Source: Cymodocea nodosa (lineage: Eukaryota; Streptophyta; Magnoliopsida; Alismatales; Cymodoceaceae). Taken from it: a DNA stretch of 64,000 nt. Position 1 is the first letter of the stretch, and each line of letters begins with the position of its first letter. The DNA is taken from assembly GCA_036874045.1 (NCBI GenBank), contig CM072337.1, positions 21,488,001-21,552,000 of the forward strand, given 5' to 3'. A program made the position numbers and the translations under genes. Below, piece after piece: positions 33,677 through 45,600 of this stretch. The notes below the pieces were generated by a model that saw only the letters and a program-made list of their open reading frames with translations, did not search any database and was not told the DNA's origin.

Positions 33677-36600
33677 ATGTCTGGTTCATTTTTGAAAATC
33701 TTCACATGGGTCTTGGTGGGGATGATTCTACCCACGTCAACAATTTCTTACTGGGAGCAGAAAGCAAGCAGATTTTGGGAGTTCAAAGAGGAGACCCAAA
33801 CGTGGGTGGAAATTAGTTTACCATTTGATCTAGTGTCATGCATAAATGAAACTTGCTACAAGGTTGGGTCAATTGAGAGGGGGCAACACAATCACCTTTC
33901 AGTCCCACAGAAAACATGTATGCAGGAAGATAAGAAGACTACAACGGAGAGTACAGAAACATACCTGCCTTTAAGAAAGAGAGTATCTGTAGCTAAGATG
34001 TCGGAAGCTTCTATTTGGGTAACAGCACAAAGTGGGAGTATCTACGAAAGATTTTGGAATGGTGTACAATGGGTACTTGCTCCCCATGATCTCCCAATAT
34101 CAGCAGGACATGCTATTTCCATCTTCATAATTAATCAGACAATTCTTGCCCTATCCGAAGCTTCAACACTTTATGAGGTAATTAGCATCATGCACGAAAT
34201 TTTTTTTAATGCATATATTAGGCATGAATTAGGCACATACATCACATAAAGGATAGTAGCATACTTATATTTAAAAATTTTAAGTAGAATTTATAATGAC
34301 CTTGTTTCAACAGAAGTTTTTCTATTAGCCTCTATTTCAGTAGAGAAGAATGCATACAAACTTTTGGACTTCATTGTGTGGAAAACATTTTCTTGTCGAT
34401 TCTTATACATAATATTAGGTATGTCAAATGATAGATCATTGTGTACAATGCAATGAACAAGGAAAAGAAGTATCTAAGATTTAAAATAAATGTAAAACCG
34501 AAATGCTAGTTATTTTTTATTGACAACAAATTTCAACTGTGGTATTCCAGAAAAATACAAGAATATCACTAGCAGAAGATCTGAATACTGCCATTCACAT
34601 TTTCTTCTCTTAGTAACATCGATGCATCAATTGTTACTAGCAGTGTCTCTATGATTTTAACAAATGAAGCACAAAATAAATAAATAAATAAACCTAGATT
34701 AAAATTAATATTCGAAGTGATTCATTGTCCTTCGTATCACTGCTTTCCAGATGCAATTGAATGAATACAGGCAGCCAACTTGGGTTGAGTTAAGACTGGA
34801 CATATATTCAACATCCCAAAGTGCAGACGCAGAACCAATCTTGACAGAAGAAATAAAATCCTGTGTCGTATCACATGATGGAGAGTGAGTAACGTGGTAT
34901 ATATTACAATGCTACTAGGCAGTTTCCAATACAATAATTTTCAATTTTCATAATGTCAATCATGGTACCAATTTTGATGAAATGTAATAGCTATTGGCTA
35001 ATGCCATTTTATTTTAACAATAGGAAGCTGTATCTATCCAGCTCAAATGGTTCACTATTAGAACTCAGTGAACTTCATCCATTAAGGTAAGCATTGCAAT
35101 ATAAGGTTCCTGAGTAAAAATTCAGAGCTTGCTCAACAAAGCAGATATTTTTATATCAATGATTTTAGCTCATTATAGATGATGTTAAATAAAATAGAGG
35201 AAGTCTAACTTCGGCTTCTTAATTTTACCTGAAATAGGTGGAGAAACCAAGGTAGACCTCCCGGTGCAGATGTTGCATCTATAACTGATGGTGCTCGTCT
35301 TAGACCAGGTCTCATATTCACTGTTAGGTAAACTGCAGTTCTCTATCTAATCTGTAGTTCCCAAACATGATACATCATTGATCTGCTAAAGGCTAAAATG
35401 TTATGCTATGACCAAATTTTCAACGTGAGTGACATTTTGATAGGTAGAACTGTTCAATTCTGTTGCAATAAGTGGATAAAAGTTTCTCTGTGTTATCTTA
35501 AGTCACATTTATTTGACTGTGACCATAAAGAATATTTTGAATAAGATTTGTCGTTTTGGTAAAAATAAAAAGAAAGCAAATGGACAGTTACAAAATCAGA
35601 ATCAGTTCTTTCTTACCTACCCTTTTTTCTTACAACGAAGGAGACACTTTTTCACCGTTACCCCACACAAATGGCTTAATCTTGTTACCACTAATATCCT
35701 AGGCTCCATTTGGAACCACTTACTTACATTAATTTTTAAAAAATAAATCACATTAGAATAAGTATTTTCAAATGCAGCTGCTTATCTAGCTTATAATAAA
35801 AAAAGTAAAAAAAACACTTAACAATTCATTTACAGATTATTCACTAAGCCACATTTTTGAATAAGCAATTCCAAATGGGAGCCTAGTATTCAAGTTGGCC
35901 AAGTTTTGTCTCAAGACTCATTGTTGGAATAGTCTTACATTAGAAAAAGTTAAAATAGGATTTGCATGTATATGTATGTGTGTAGATCCTATCTTCACTT
36001 TCTAATGTGGAACTGTTCCTGTCTTCTATAGGAGTGAAGACGTATCTGCTACGAGTGGTTCTTTTCTCTTCCCTCCACTTGGTCGATATTGGATTTTTTT
36101 ATATAATAGTCTCCAATCTATATATGGGGTGGGGGCCCAACTAAAAAGGAGGAGGTTACAACAAAATGCAAAGAGCTAGATGATTCCTGCAGAATTCTCC
36201 CTGAAGATGGGGATTCCTTGGGAGTCCAAGCAGAGTTGGGCTTTAATTGCATTGGGGAGATTAACCACATTCCTGAACACGACACTGCTTTTTTGTTGGA
36301 GCCCAAGCTTCACAAGGGAATCAACCAGATTGTTGCCCCCACAAAGAACATGCTAGAAGCTAGCTACTTGCTTGAGTCAGACAAATTGGTTGACAGCCAT
36401 CGGACAAACTCCATCCAGAATGGCTCTGTGCAGAACCTGGGAGTCGATTTCCACCTCAATCTCCTCAAGGTGAAATCCCCTAGTTAGACACTGTAATAGA
36501 CCTTGGTAATGTGCGTTGGTTTCCACAGAGATACTGTTCATATTGCTATAATAGCTGTTGAAGGCAAAGAGCAGTTCAGTTCCCCTTTGCTACTTCTGAG

Positions 36601-39600
36601 AGCTCCACATCCCAAAGCATGATGTTGTAGACAGGTAATCCCATCGGCATTTAACCTTAGAAAACCATCAGCAGGCCTGCATCATCTTAACCGGAACCCT
36701 CCTAGCCCCTTGCTGATATTCTGCATTTTGTTTCACTTGAAATCAGAGACTAGGGAAGAAAAAGATGTTTTTCTCGTTGATTAATAAGGTATATATATAA
36801 TAGTATGATATATGGATCCATAAGATCCATTTACATATGCATTTTAACTCTCCCCCTCAAGTTGGAAAATACAAGTTGTATATTCTCAACTTAGTACAAA
36901 ATAGAGTAAATGATTTGATAGTCAGAGTCTTAGTAAAGATATTTGTCAGCTATCGAGAAGATTGTATCTAAGGTGTGCATATAGTGCCATTAAGTATGAG
37001 TTGACGAATATAATGATAATTTACCTTAATGTGTTTTGTCCTTTTATGAAAGACTTCATTATTAGCAATGTAATTTACCACTTGATTGATTGTCACAATA
37101 CATGAGTATCAGTGTTGGAACTTTGATTCTCAACTCAATTAAGAAATTTTTTATCTATACAATCTCCTTCTCAGTGTTGGACATTCCTTGATACTCTAAT
37201 TCTACACTAAAGGTAGAAATAACATTTTATTTCTTACACCGCCAAGTGACTAAATTACCATCAAAGAATGTACAGTATCTATTTGTAGATTTTCTATCTA
37301 CCATGTCTCCAACATAACTTGTATCGAAATATACTATATTAAAGTGTTAATTGTCTGAATAGATTAGTCTCTTCATTGGACAATTTTTGATATATGATAT
37401 AACACCTAAAGCTACTTGTCAATGGACCATTCTTGACTACTACATAAATTGATTCAACAACCCAAACTATAAGGAGATATTAGGTCGAGTCATTGTGAGA
37501 TAAATAAGTTTTCCAATCAACTGACGATAGCATCTAGCATCTTCCAATAATCCTAAATTCTTATCTCAAAAGAGACAATTTTACTTTATAGGTATCAATT
37601 CAGGCCCACAACCAAGTATCACAGTTTCTTTTAGGAAATCAATGGTATTGTTAGAGTTGTTTGTTGTTATTTGGGTAAATGAATCTTTATATGGATCCTA
37701 CCCTTTTATATATATCTTGTATCTTCTCTTTCAAGTAGAATATACACAACAACCCTTTTTCACTTCTCCAACATGGTATAAGAGCTAGGTTACACCTTCC
37801 TGGGCCCCCAGTCGTCGCCGCCACCGTTGCCGCCGCCATCATCGCCACCACCATCATCATCGCCGTTGTCGCCATCATTGTAGTTGCGGTCGCTATAGTC
37901 ACGACTGTAGTTGCCGTTGTTGCAACCCCAATCGCCGCCGCTATCCCTTACAGCTGTCGTCCATCGCGGTCACCGTCGTCACGACCGCCGTCTATCGCAA
38001 GCGCTGCCGTCTTTGCGGCCGGGTTGCAACTGTCACTACAGCCGTCATGGCTACCGCAACCGTCGCTGCCAACCTGTCTGTTGTCTACAGACGTCTTCCA
38101 TGGCTGTCATCTTAAATGGTGACTAGCAGGAGTAGGTAGGTCAGTTGGAGTTGCTGACCTAGTGCAGAAGGTGGCTACTAAAACCATCAAGGCTGTAGAA
38201 GGTGGCTGCTAAAACCATCTACAGGATCCAGTTGTTGGCTTGATAGCGTTTAGGGAGTCTGTGATTCGTCCCTTGTCAGGGCCATCTGTGAAACTCAATG
38301 AACTTAACTATCACATATGGTCATTGAGCTTCCTCACCTTTGTAGCTGCTCAGAGGAAGAGCAAGCACTTAACTTAGCCGCCGATGGATATCAAGGAGGT
38401 AGGGTATGACGACTAGTTTGCTGATGATGCTACTGTAGTTACTTGGCTAGAGAATAGCATTGAGCCAACTGTAGCTAAGGGTATCATGATGCTTTGCCCG
38501 ATTAAATTGATATGGGATACTCTTAGATAGATGTATGCGGAAGAAAGGAACATCTTGAAGGTGTATGATATTTATGAGCAGATTTTCACATTTAAGATGG
38601 GCAGTCAATCTATGTAGGAGTATTATAGGACGATGAGGTCACACTTTGAAGAGTTGAATGCTCTTCAGCCTCCGACTACTAACTTGGCCATACTCCAGAA
38701 ATACAGGAACGATCTATAGGTGGTTGTGTTTTTGTCTGGTCTCCCTCCGAAGCTAGTCTCTTAGGTCTGGGGACACCTACTAGGGGGAGATACTACACCT
38801 GACTTGGGATCTGCCTCTGCTTGAGTCCTCCGTATCTCCAAGGTAGGCAATATGACTGTTACAGAGACTCAAGACAGCTCAACTTTGGCAATAAAGGGGG
38901 CATCTAGTTGGCAGGAGAGTCATCCCAACTTTGTATCTAGCCAAGGGGGATCTAGGCGACGTAGGACTCCCTGCATTCATTATGGTAAAGTTAACCATCA
39001 TTCTGAGAAGTGTTGGGAGAAATTTGGTAAGCCAACCTGGGCAAGAGTGGTGACAGAATTTGATGGTGTTATATCTAGGAAGGCTTCTGTGGTGATTACT
39101 CAACAGGAGTATGAGAGGTTGAAGAGGGCACAAGGCTCCAATCACACTGCCGTGACTTCCTTGGCTTCCACTTCTGGTATGGCTGTGTATAAGTGAGGCA
39201 CATTCCTAGATTATTGACTCTGGTGTCTCTCAGCACATGACAGGTTGCACTACCATTTTCTCTCGCCTCCAGAAAATTCCAAGTCTCCACAATGTCACTG
39301 TGGCTGATGGCCACTCATGCTCAATATCTGGACATGGTACTGTTGAGGCCACCCCAGATATTCAGCTTGAGAGCACCCTTCTTGTCCTTGAACTTTCCGT
39401 TAACTTGATTTCAATTAGTGTCATTACTACTCAGCTATCTTGTTTTGTGATATTCTTTCCCTTTCATTATACCTTTCAGGATCTGCGAACGAGGAGGAGA
39501 ATTGGTTTGGACCATAAAAGAAGCACTGAGTATGTACTTGCTCGAGATGCACCTTCACGTGGTCTGGTTGCCGTGTTATCCTCCATTGTTGTGTTGCCTC

Positions 39601-42600
39601 TTCTCTGGCATCATTGTCTTGGTCACTCTTCAATCCATAAACTGCAGCAAGCATTACCGTGGATTGATATTTCTGAGTTTTAGTGTGAGTCCTGTCAAGT
39701 TGGCAAACATAGTCATTCTTTTTACTCCTGTGTGTCTCTTACAAAGAGTCTAGCTATGTTTGATCTGATTCATTGTGATGTTTGAGGTCCGAGTTGGGTA
39801 ACTTCCTTAAGAGGTTATCGGTATTATCTTATGTTAGTTAATGATTTCTCTCATGTTTGTTGAGTGTACTTGTTAAAGGACAGGAAATCTATTGTTACTT
39901 ATATTGAAAATTTTGTTTGTGAAATTAGTACTCAGTTCTCTGTGACTTCAAAATGTCTTCGAACTGATAACGCCATTGAGTTTGTGAACTCTCATTTTCA
40001 AAACTTCTACCTTTCCAAGGGAATCCTTCGTCAGACTACGTGTCCTCACACCTCCCAACAAAATAAGGTGGCTGAGAGGAAACATCGTCATTTACTAGAT
40101 GTCACGCAAACCCTTCTGGTTTACATGAACGTTCCTAAGTATTTTTGGCCTGAAGTTGTTCTTACCGCCGCCTACCTTATTAATAGGATGCCTTCTTCTC
40201 TCCTTAGGGGAGAGGTTCCTCTACACCGCCTCTATCCTAATGGGGAGTTGTTTCACCTCACTCCTAGAGTGTTTGGGTGCACAACTTATCTTCAAGATAT
40301 TAGTTCAGGATTGGACAAGCTTAAAGCTCGTGCCCTCAAGTATGTGTTTGTCGGGTACTCTAGGGCACAGAAAGGATATAAATGTTATCACCCTCCTACA
40401 AGACGATACTTCACTTCTTTTGATGTCACCTTTTCAAAGGATCAACCTTATTTTTTGCAACAGGTCAATTCTATTGAGGAGTCTAACGCCACTAGTCCTT
40501 TATCGCCCTACCTCACTTCTGATGATAAACCTGTGGTAGAGACCCCTGACATAGCTAAGGTGGATAGACTTATACAGGTGTATCAAAGGCAACAACGACC
40601 CGATGTTGTCTCTGTGGCTCCATCAAGGACCGCCTTAGATGCAAATCCTACTACCACCTTAGATGAATTATCGATTGCTCTTCGTAAAGGTACACGCTCT
40701 TGCATACAGCACCCCATCTCCCAATTTATTTTTTATGATCACCTTACCTCCTACTACAATTTTGCTCTATCTGTCATGTCTGAGGGTGTACCTAAGACAT
40801 ACCAGGAAGTTTTACAATGTCCTTCTTGGAAACAAGCCATGGATCAGGAGATGGAAGCCTTGTGGTCACGAGGTACATGGGAGCTGGTTCCTTGCCCTAC
40901 TGATGCCAATCTAGTATCTTGCAAATGAGCTTTCACTGTGAAGTTCAAACCAAATGGTACAGTGGAGAGACACAAGGTACGACTTATGGCTAAAGGCTTT
41001 ACCTAATAATATGGGATTGATTATGCAGAAACTTTCTCTCCAGTGGCTCACCTCAATTCTATTAAAGTATTACTATCTGTGGCTATTAACAAGGATTGGG
41101 AGCTTCGCCAGCTTGATGTAAAGAATGTTTTTCTATATAGAGATTTGGCTTAGGAGGTGTATATGACACAACCCCCAAGGTATACCAGGTAGGGAGGCCA
41201 GATGGTGTGCAGATTGAAGAAAGTGATTTATAGGTTGAAGCAGAGTCCACGAGCCTGGTTTGAGAGACTAAGTGGTGTCTTGCTCAGCGGTGGTTTCCAG
41301 AGATGTGCAGTTAATCATTCGATGTTCATTCGTAAGTCTGCACGAAGATACACTGTTTTAACAGTATATGTTGATGATATTCTTTTCACTGGTGATGATT
41401 AAGAAGGGATCATCAGAACCAAGGAGCATTTAGGAACGGTCTTTGAAACAAAAGACTTAGGACGTCCAGGGTACTTTCTAGGAGTGGAGTTTGCATACTA
41501 TAAGGGAAGGCTGATGTTGTCACAGAGGAAATATGCTCTTGACTTGTTGACAGAAATAGGGATGTTGGGGTGCAAACCAAAGGCTACACCTATTGAGTAA
41601 AACCCTCCCTTTTGGGATTCGTCATCAGAAGATATGTTAGATCCTATGAGCTATCGCAAATTAGTGGGTAAACTCATTTATCTCACCGTTATCAGGCCTG
41701 ACATTACATATACTGTGGGACTACTTAGTCAATTTATGCACCAGCCTAGAAGTGTACATTGGCAAGGAGCTCTGCGAGTGCTTGCGTACATCAAGGGAAC
41801 TCCAGGGAAGAGTCTATTATATCAGCGTTGTGGACACTTGCAGGTTGAAGCCTTCTTAAATGCTGACTTTACTGGAGACAAAAGAGATAAGAAGTCTACC
41901 TATAGGTATCTAACTTATGTGGGGGGGAACTTAATCACCTAGAGGAGCAAGAAGCAAAGTGTGGTTTCCTGCTCTAGCACCGAGGCAGAGTATAAAGCCA
42001 TGAGGTTCACAGGATGTGAGATGGTGTGACTCAGTTCCTTTTTAGGGGAACTTGGGGTGACAGTTGATGGGACAATGACTATGTATTGTGACAATCAATC
42101 TGCCATATATATTGCTAAGAATGAGACCTTTTATGAGCGCACGAAACACATTAAAATTGATTGCCACTATATAAGGAATTTGGTCATTAGAGGAGTTGTT
42201 TGTACTCCACATATCCCCTTTTTTGAAGAACGAGTTGATATTTTAACCAAGGCTTTGAGTTATAAAACTTTCAATTATCTATGTAACAAGCTGGGTCTAG
42301 TTAACATATACTCTTCAACTTGAGGGAGAGTGTTAGAGTTGTGTTTGTTGTTATTTGGGTAAATGGATCCTTATATGGATCCTACCTCCTTATATATATC
42401 TTGTATCTTCTCTTTCAAGTAGAATATACACAACAACTCTTTTTCACTTCTCCAATAGGTATATTTCATTTGAGATAAAGCAAGTTTTCCTTTGAGAAGT
42501 ACTCTGACTTACCCATGTATGTAAGAAAGAAATTCCTTACTAAGAATTGCTTTGGTAAAAGTCATACTTACCATATCATCACCAGTCAATAATATATCGA

Positions 42601-45600
42601 CATAAACTAGAAGAATGGTAATACTAGATGAGCGTCGTCAAACAAAGATGGAGTTATCTACAACACATTTTTGAAAGTCATTAACAAGCATAAGAAAACT
42701 TAGTTTAGCAAACCATACTTGTGAACATTACTTTAGACCATAAAGATCTTTGAGTAATTAGCATATTTTATTCACTTCTTGAGCAATAAACCCAAGAGGT
42801 TGCTCCATAAGAACCTTTTCTTCCAAATCACCATACAGAAAGGTATTTTGAGCATCAAATTGGAAGGACTAGGACTTATTCACAGCAAAAGAGAGTAGGA
42901 TTCAAATAGAGTTGAGATGAGCCATTGGTGAGAAAGTTGTATTATAATCAACACCCTAAGTTGTGTAAAATCATGAGCAACCAATCTAGCATTGTGACAC
43001 TTAATAGAACAATTTAGCTTATATTTGATAGTGAATACCCATCTACAACCAACAACAGTAATATGTTGTAGCCGAGTAACAAGTTCCTAGATTCCTTTAC
43101 CAAGTAGAGTCTACATTTCAACATCTATGATCTTCTTCCATAGTGGAAGTATACAAGCTTCCTCATAATTCTTTAGAATCGATTCAGATATAATAACAAG
43201 AGATAATGGGTCATGTGAAACAAAGTAGAAAATAAGGTGAGTAGTGCAGGAACGAATATCTTTGCATAGGATTATAGGTAAGTCAAGAAGAGCTTCATCT
43301 ACTTTGTTGCTCTTTCAACTCCTATACAACTCAGTTCGGTGATACACACAGTCAAATTGCATAATCACATATTGTAGGGTTATAACATGCACTTTTATAC
43401 ATGCATATTAGAACATAGAGACATTGCAATAATAGCACCAGACAACAACATCAACATGTTTAACTAGCCGAACACATCGGTCAATTGAACTCCTAGCCTT
43501 CCGAATTGTTGGAGTGTTGTCTTGCATCTTCAATCACTTGAGGTGATAACTCTCCATTCTTCTCAAATTCTTCTTCTTTAACCATCTGAGTTTCACGGTC
43601 TTCAACTTGTCATTTTCTCACATGAGGATCTTACTCTCCATGTAACCAGAACTCGTAGAGTTAGTAATTACTCTTCAAGTTTCTACCTTAACCCAACAAC
43701 TTTCCTCGTGTTGGGCGGCTGCAATTGACCTTCGATAATAACTTGCTGACACCTTCAGACATTTAACACTTATCTATCCAAACTTCGCAACCTTTTCAAC
43801 ATTGGCTCACCAATCTTCATTACAAGCTTTCTCAAGTTATCTTGTGTCTTTCTGTCAGACACTAACTTCATAATTCACTATATTATCCAATTAACTCGCC
43901 AATTATACTTGCAAGCTTCTGCAACGATCGGTCTATTGTACCTTTCAATAAAGTTTCAACTTTCAAACTACTGTAAACTCAATTTGGTCTCAATAGATCG
44001 CATCTAGATCACAATCTCACTACCCTTAATAAGGCAGCCTCCACACAACCCCAACACAAGGTAAATATTCTACAAGTAAGAAAAATTCATTGAGGAGGTA
44101 CATGTTTGTAAGGATTCTATCTACTCTACAATATCTTTTGTTCAATTCTTGGCGATTGTTGCACCATGAAAATTGGTCACAAATATGTTACGGTTCAATG
44201 AATTCAAGAAAGTGAATGGTGTCATTGAATTCAGACATGCTTCTAAAGTTTAATCTTGCCATACCAATGGCTTCCTTTTTCTCCCGAAAGGTGTTGAAAT
44301 CTCCTCCAATGAACCATTTTCAATCTACAATAGCTACTCTGACATTCTCTATTTCCTCCCATAGGATTCTTCTCCTTATGATACTGAAGTCCATGTAGAC
44401 AGACGTGAGGAAGAGTTCATTGGGTCCCAGGCCCTTGGATTCACAAAGTTAGGGATTGCTTACCTTTGTATACCTCATTGACTTGAAGAGAGCCTTTCTA
44501 GTAGACCCAAATCTTTCCACTTGGATGATTGCAAGCCTAGCCTGGAAGGTGAATGATTTTAGTCACTCTAGATTGCCAATCCTCACTGAGGAAAGGTTCC
44601 ATGACTGCTGTTATATGGATTTGATTGTCTTTTATTAGATGCTTGAGATGAAACTGAGTGGGTTTATTGACAAGGCCCCTACATTCCCAGAATAAGATCT
44701 TCATAAGGAAAATGGGTATTAGAAGCCAAAAGGAGCCTAGCCTTTGGGTTTTTCAGGCTGGAGGGCCTGAGCTTCTATTGATGGTGCGGCTCTTTTTGCA
44801 AAAAGGGACTGGTAACTCCTGTATATCTTGAAAGGCTTTGTCTTCCTACCTTCTCCATCAGATCTGGATACTTCAGATGCAAGGTCAGGAAGCTTATTGG
44901 GCTCCACTTCCGCTGGAATGTCCTCCTCCTCCTTCTCCTCCTCATAATCTCCTTCACCTTCCGAGACTGATTTCCTTTCTGTAATCTGTAGTTCAGCAAT
45001 GGTACTGAGCATATTAAGTAATTCTTGATTATCATCTAACACAAAGTTTTGGCAGTATCTTTCCCCTTGAGGGCCTTCCTTCTTTTTTTCATTTTCTACT
45101 TCTTGCATTGTTTCATTTCCATGCCCTGGGTTGACATCCACTGTTGCATTGCCCTGATTTTTTAGGGGGGGTTGATCCCGGGTTTCAAAAGCTAGTGTGT
45201 CTACTGCCTGAGAATGTCATGAACAGTGGTTCCTTTTGTGTTTAACATTCTTCTTTCTCCGGACCTCTTTCCAGCCCTAGTTTTGAGTTGGGGAACTCAG
45301 TTCTACATCAGAGTCCTATTATTGAACATTACTAGAGCAGTTGCCAAGGGGTACCATCTCTGGCCGCTGCTTTGAGAGCTCCCCTGACCTGTGTTTGCTA
45401 ATGTCCTGACTATGGCCGATCTTGCAACAAAATCAGCGGTATTTAGGCACAAAGTTCCCGTATTCTACCTTCTAAGTGATGAGCTCCTCTCCATTTTTGA
45501 TTTTCACCTTGGTAGGAAGCAGTTTAAAGAGGTCCATCTCCACACAGATAACAGTGACTCCCAATCAAGTGAACCTCATAACATCTTTGTGAGCACATAG

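Larger units (their letters stand above)
37649..42457 (+). mobile_element. Complete but inactivated Copia LTR retrotransposon, 4,809 bp
   Basis: Flanked by a 5-bp target duplication GGTAT (37644..37648 and 42458..42462). LTRs are 37649..37773 and 42331..42457. The primer-binding site TGGTATAAGAGC (37774..37785) matches the initiator tRNA-Met type usual in Copia, and a polypurine tract (GAGGGAGAG) precedes the 3' LTR. Internal order is gag, protease, integrase, reverse transcriptase, RNase H. It inserted into the RT/RNase H part of the older minus-strand Copia relic, within intron 4 of the beta-propeller gene and in that gene's orientation. Nonsense codons throughout the coding part make it non-autonomous. 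Confidence 0.93.
36840..43310 (-). mobile_element. Older Copia retrotransposon relic, split by a younger element
   Basis: Read on the minus strand. Reverse transcriptase remains run from about 43300 to 42463: KNYEEACILPLWKK, TVVGCRWVF, LVAHDFTQL and a YVDDILLTGDD-like catalytic box near 42585..42610. After a break of 4.8 kb the RNase H part continues from 37643 to 36860 with CDNQS, KRTKHIKVNYHYIR and NIFTK. A polypurine tract (GAGGGGGAG) follows near 36848..36856. The order RT then RNase H is Copia-like. Many stops and frameshifts are present, its LTRs could not be delimited, and gag and integrase are not seen. It cannot move by itself. Confidence 0.8.
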
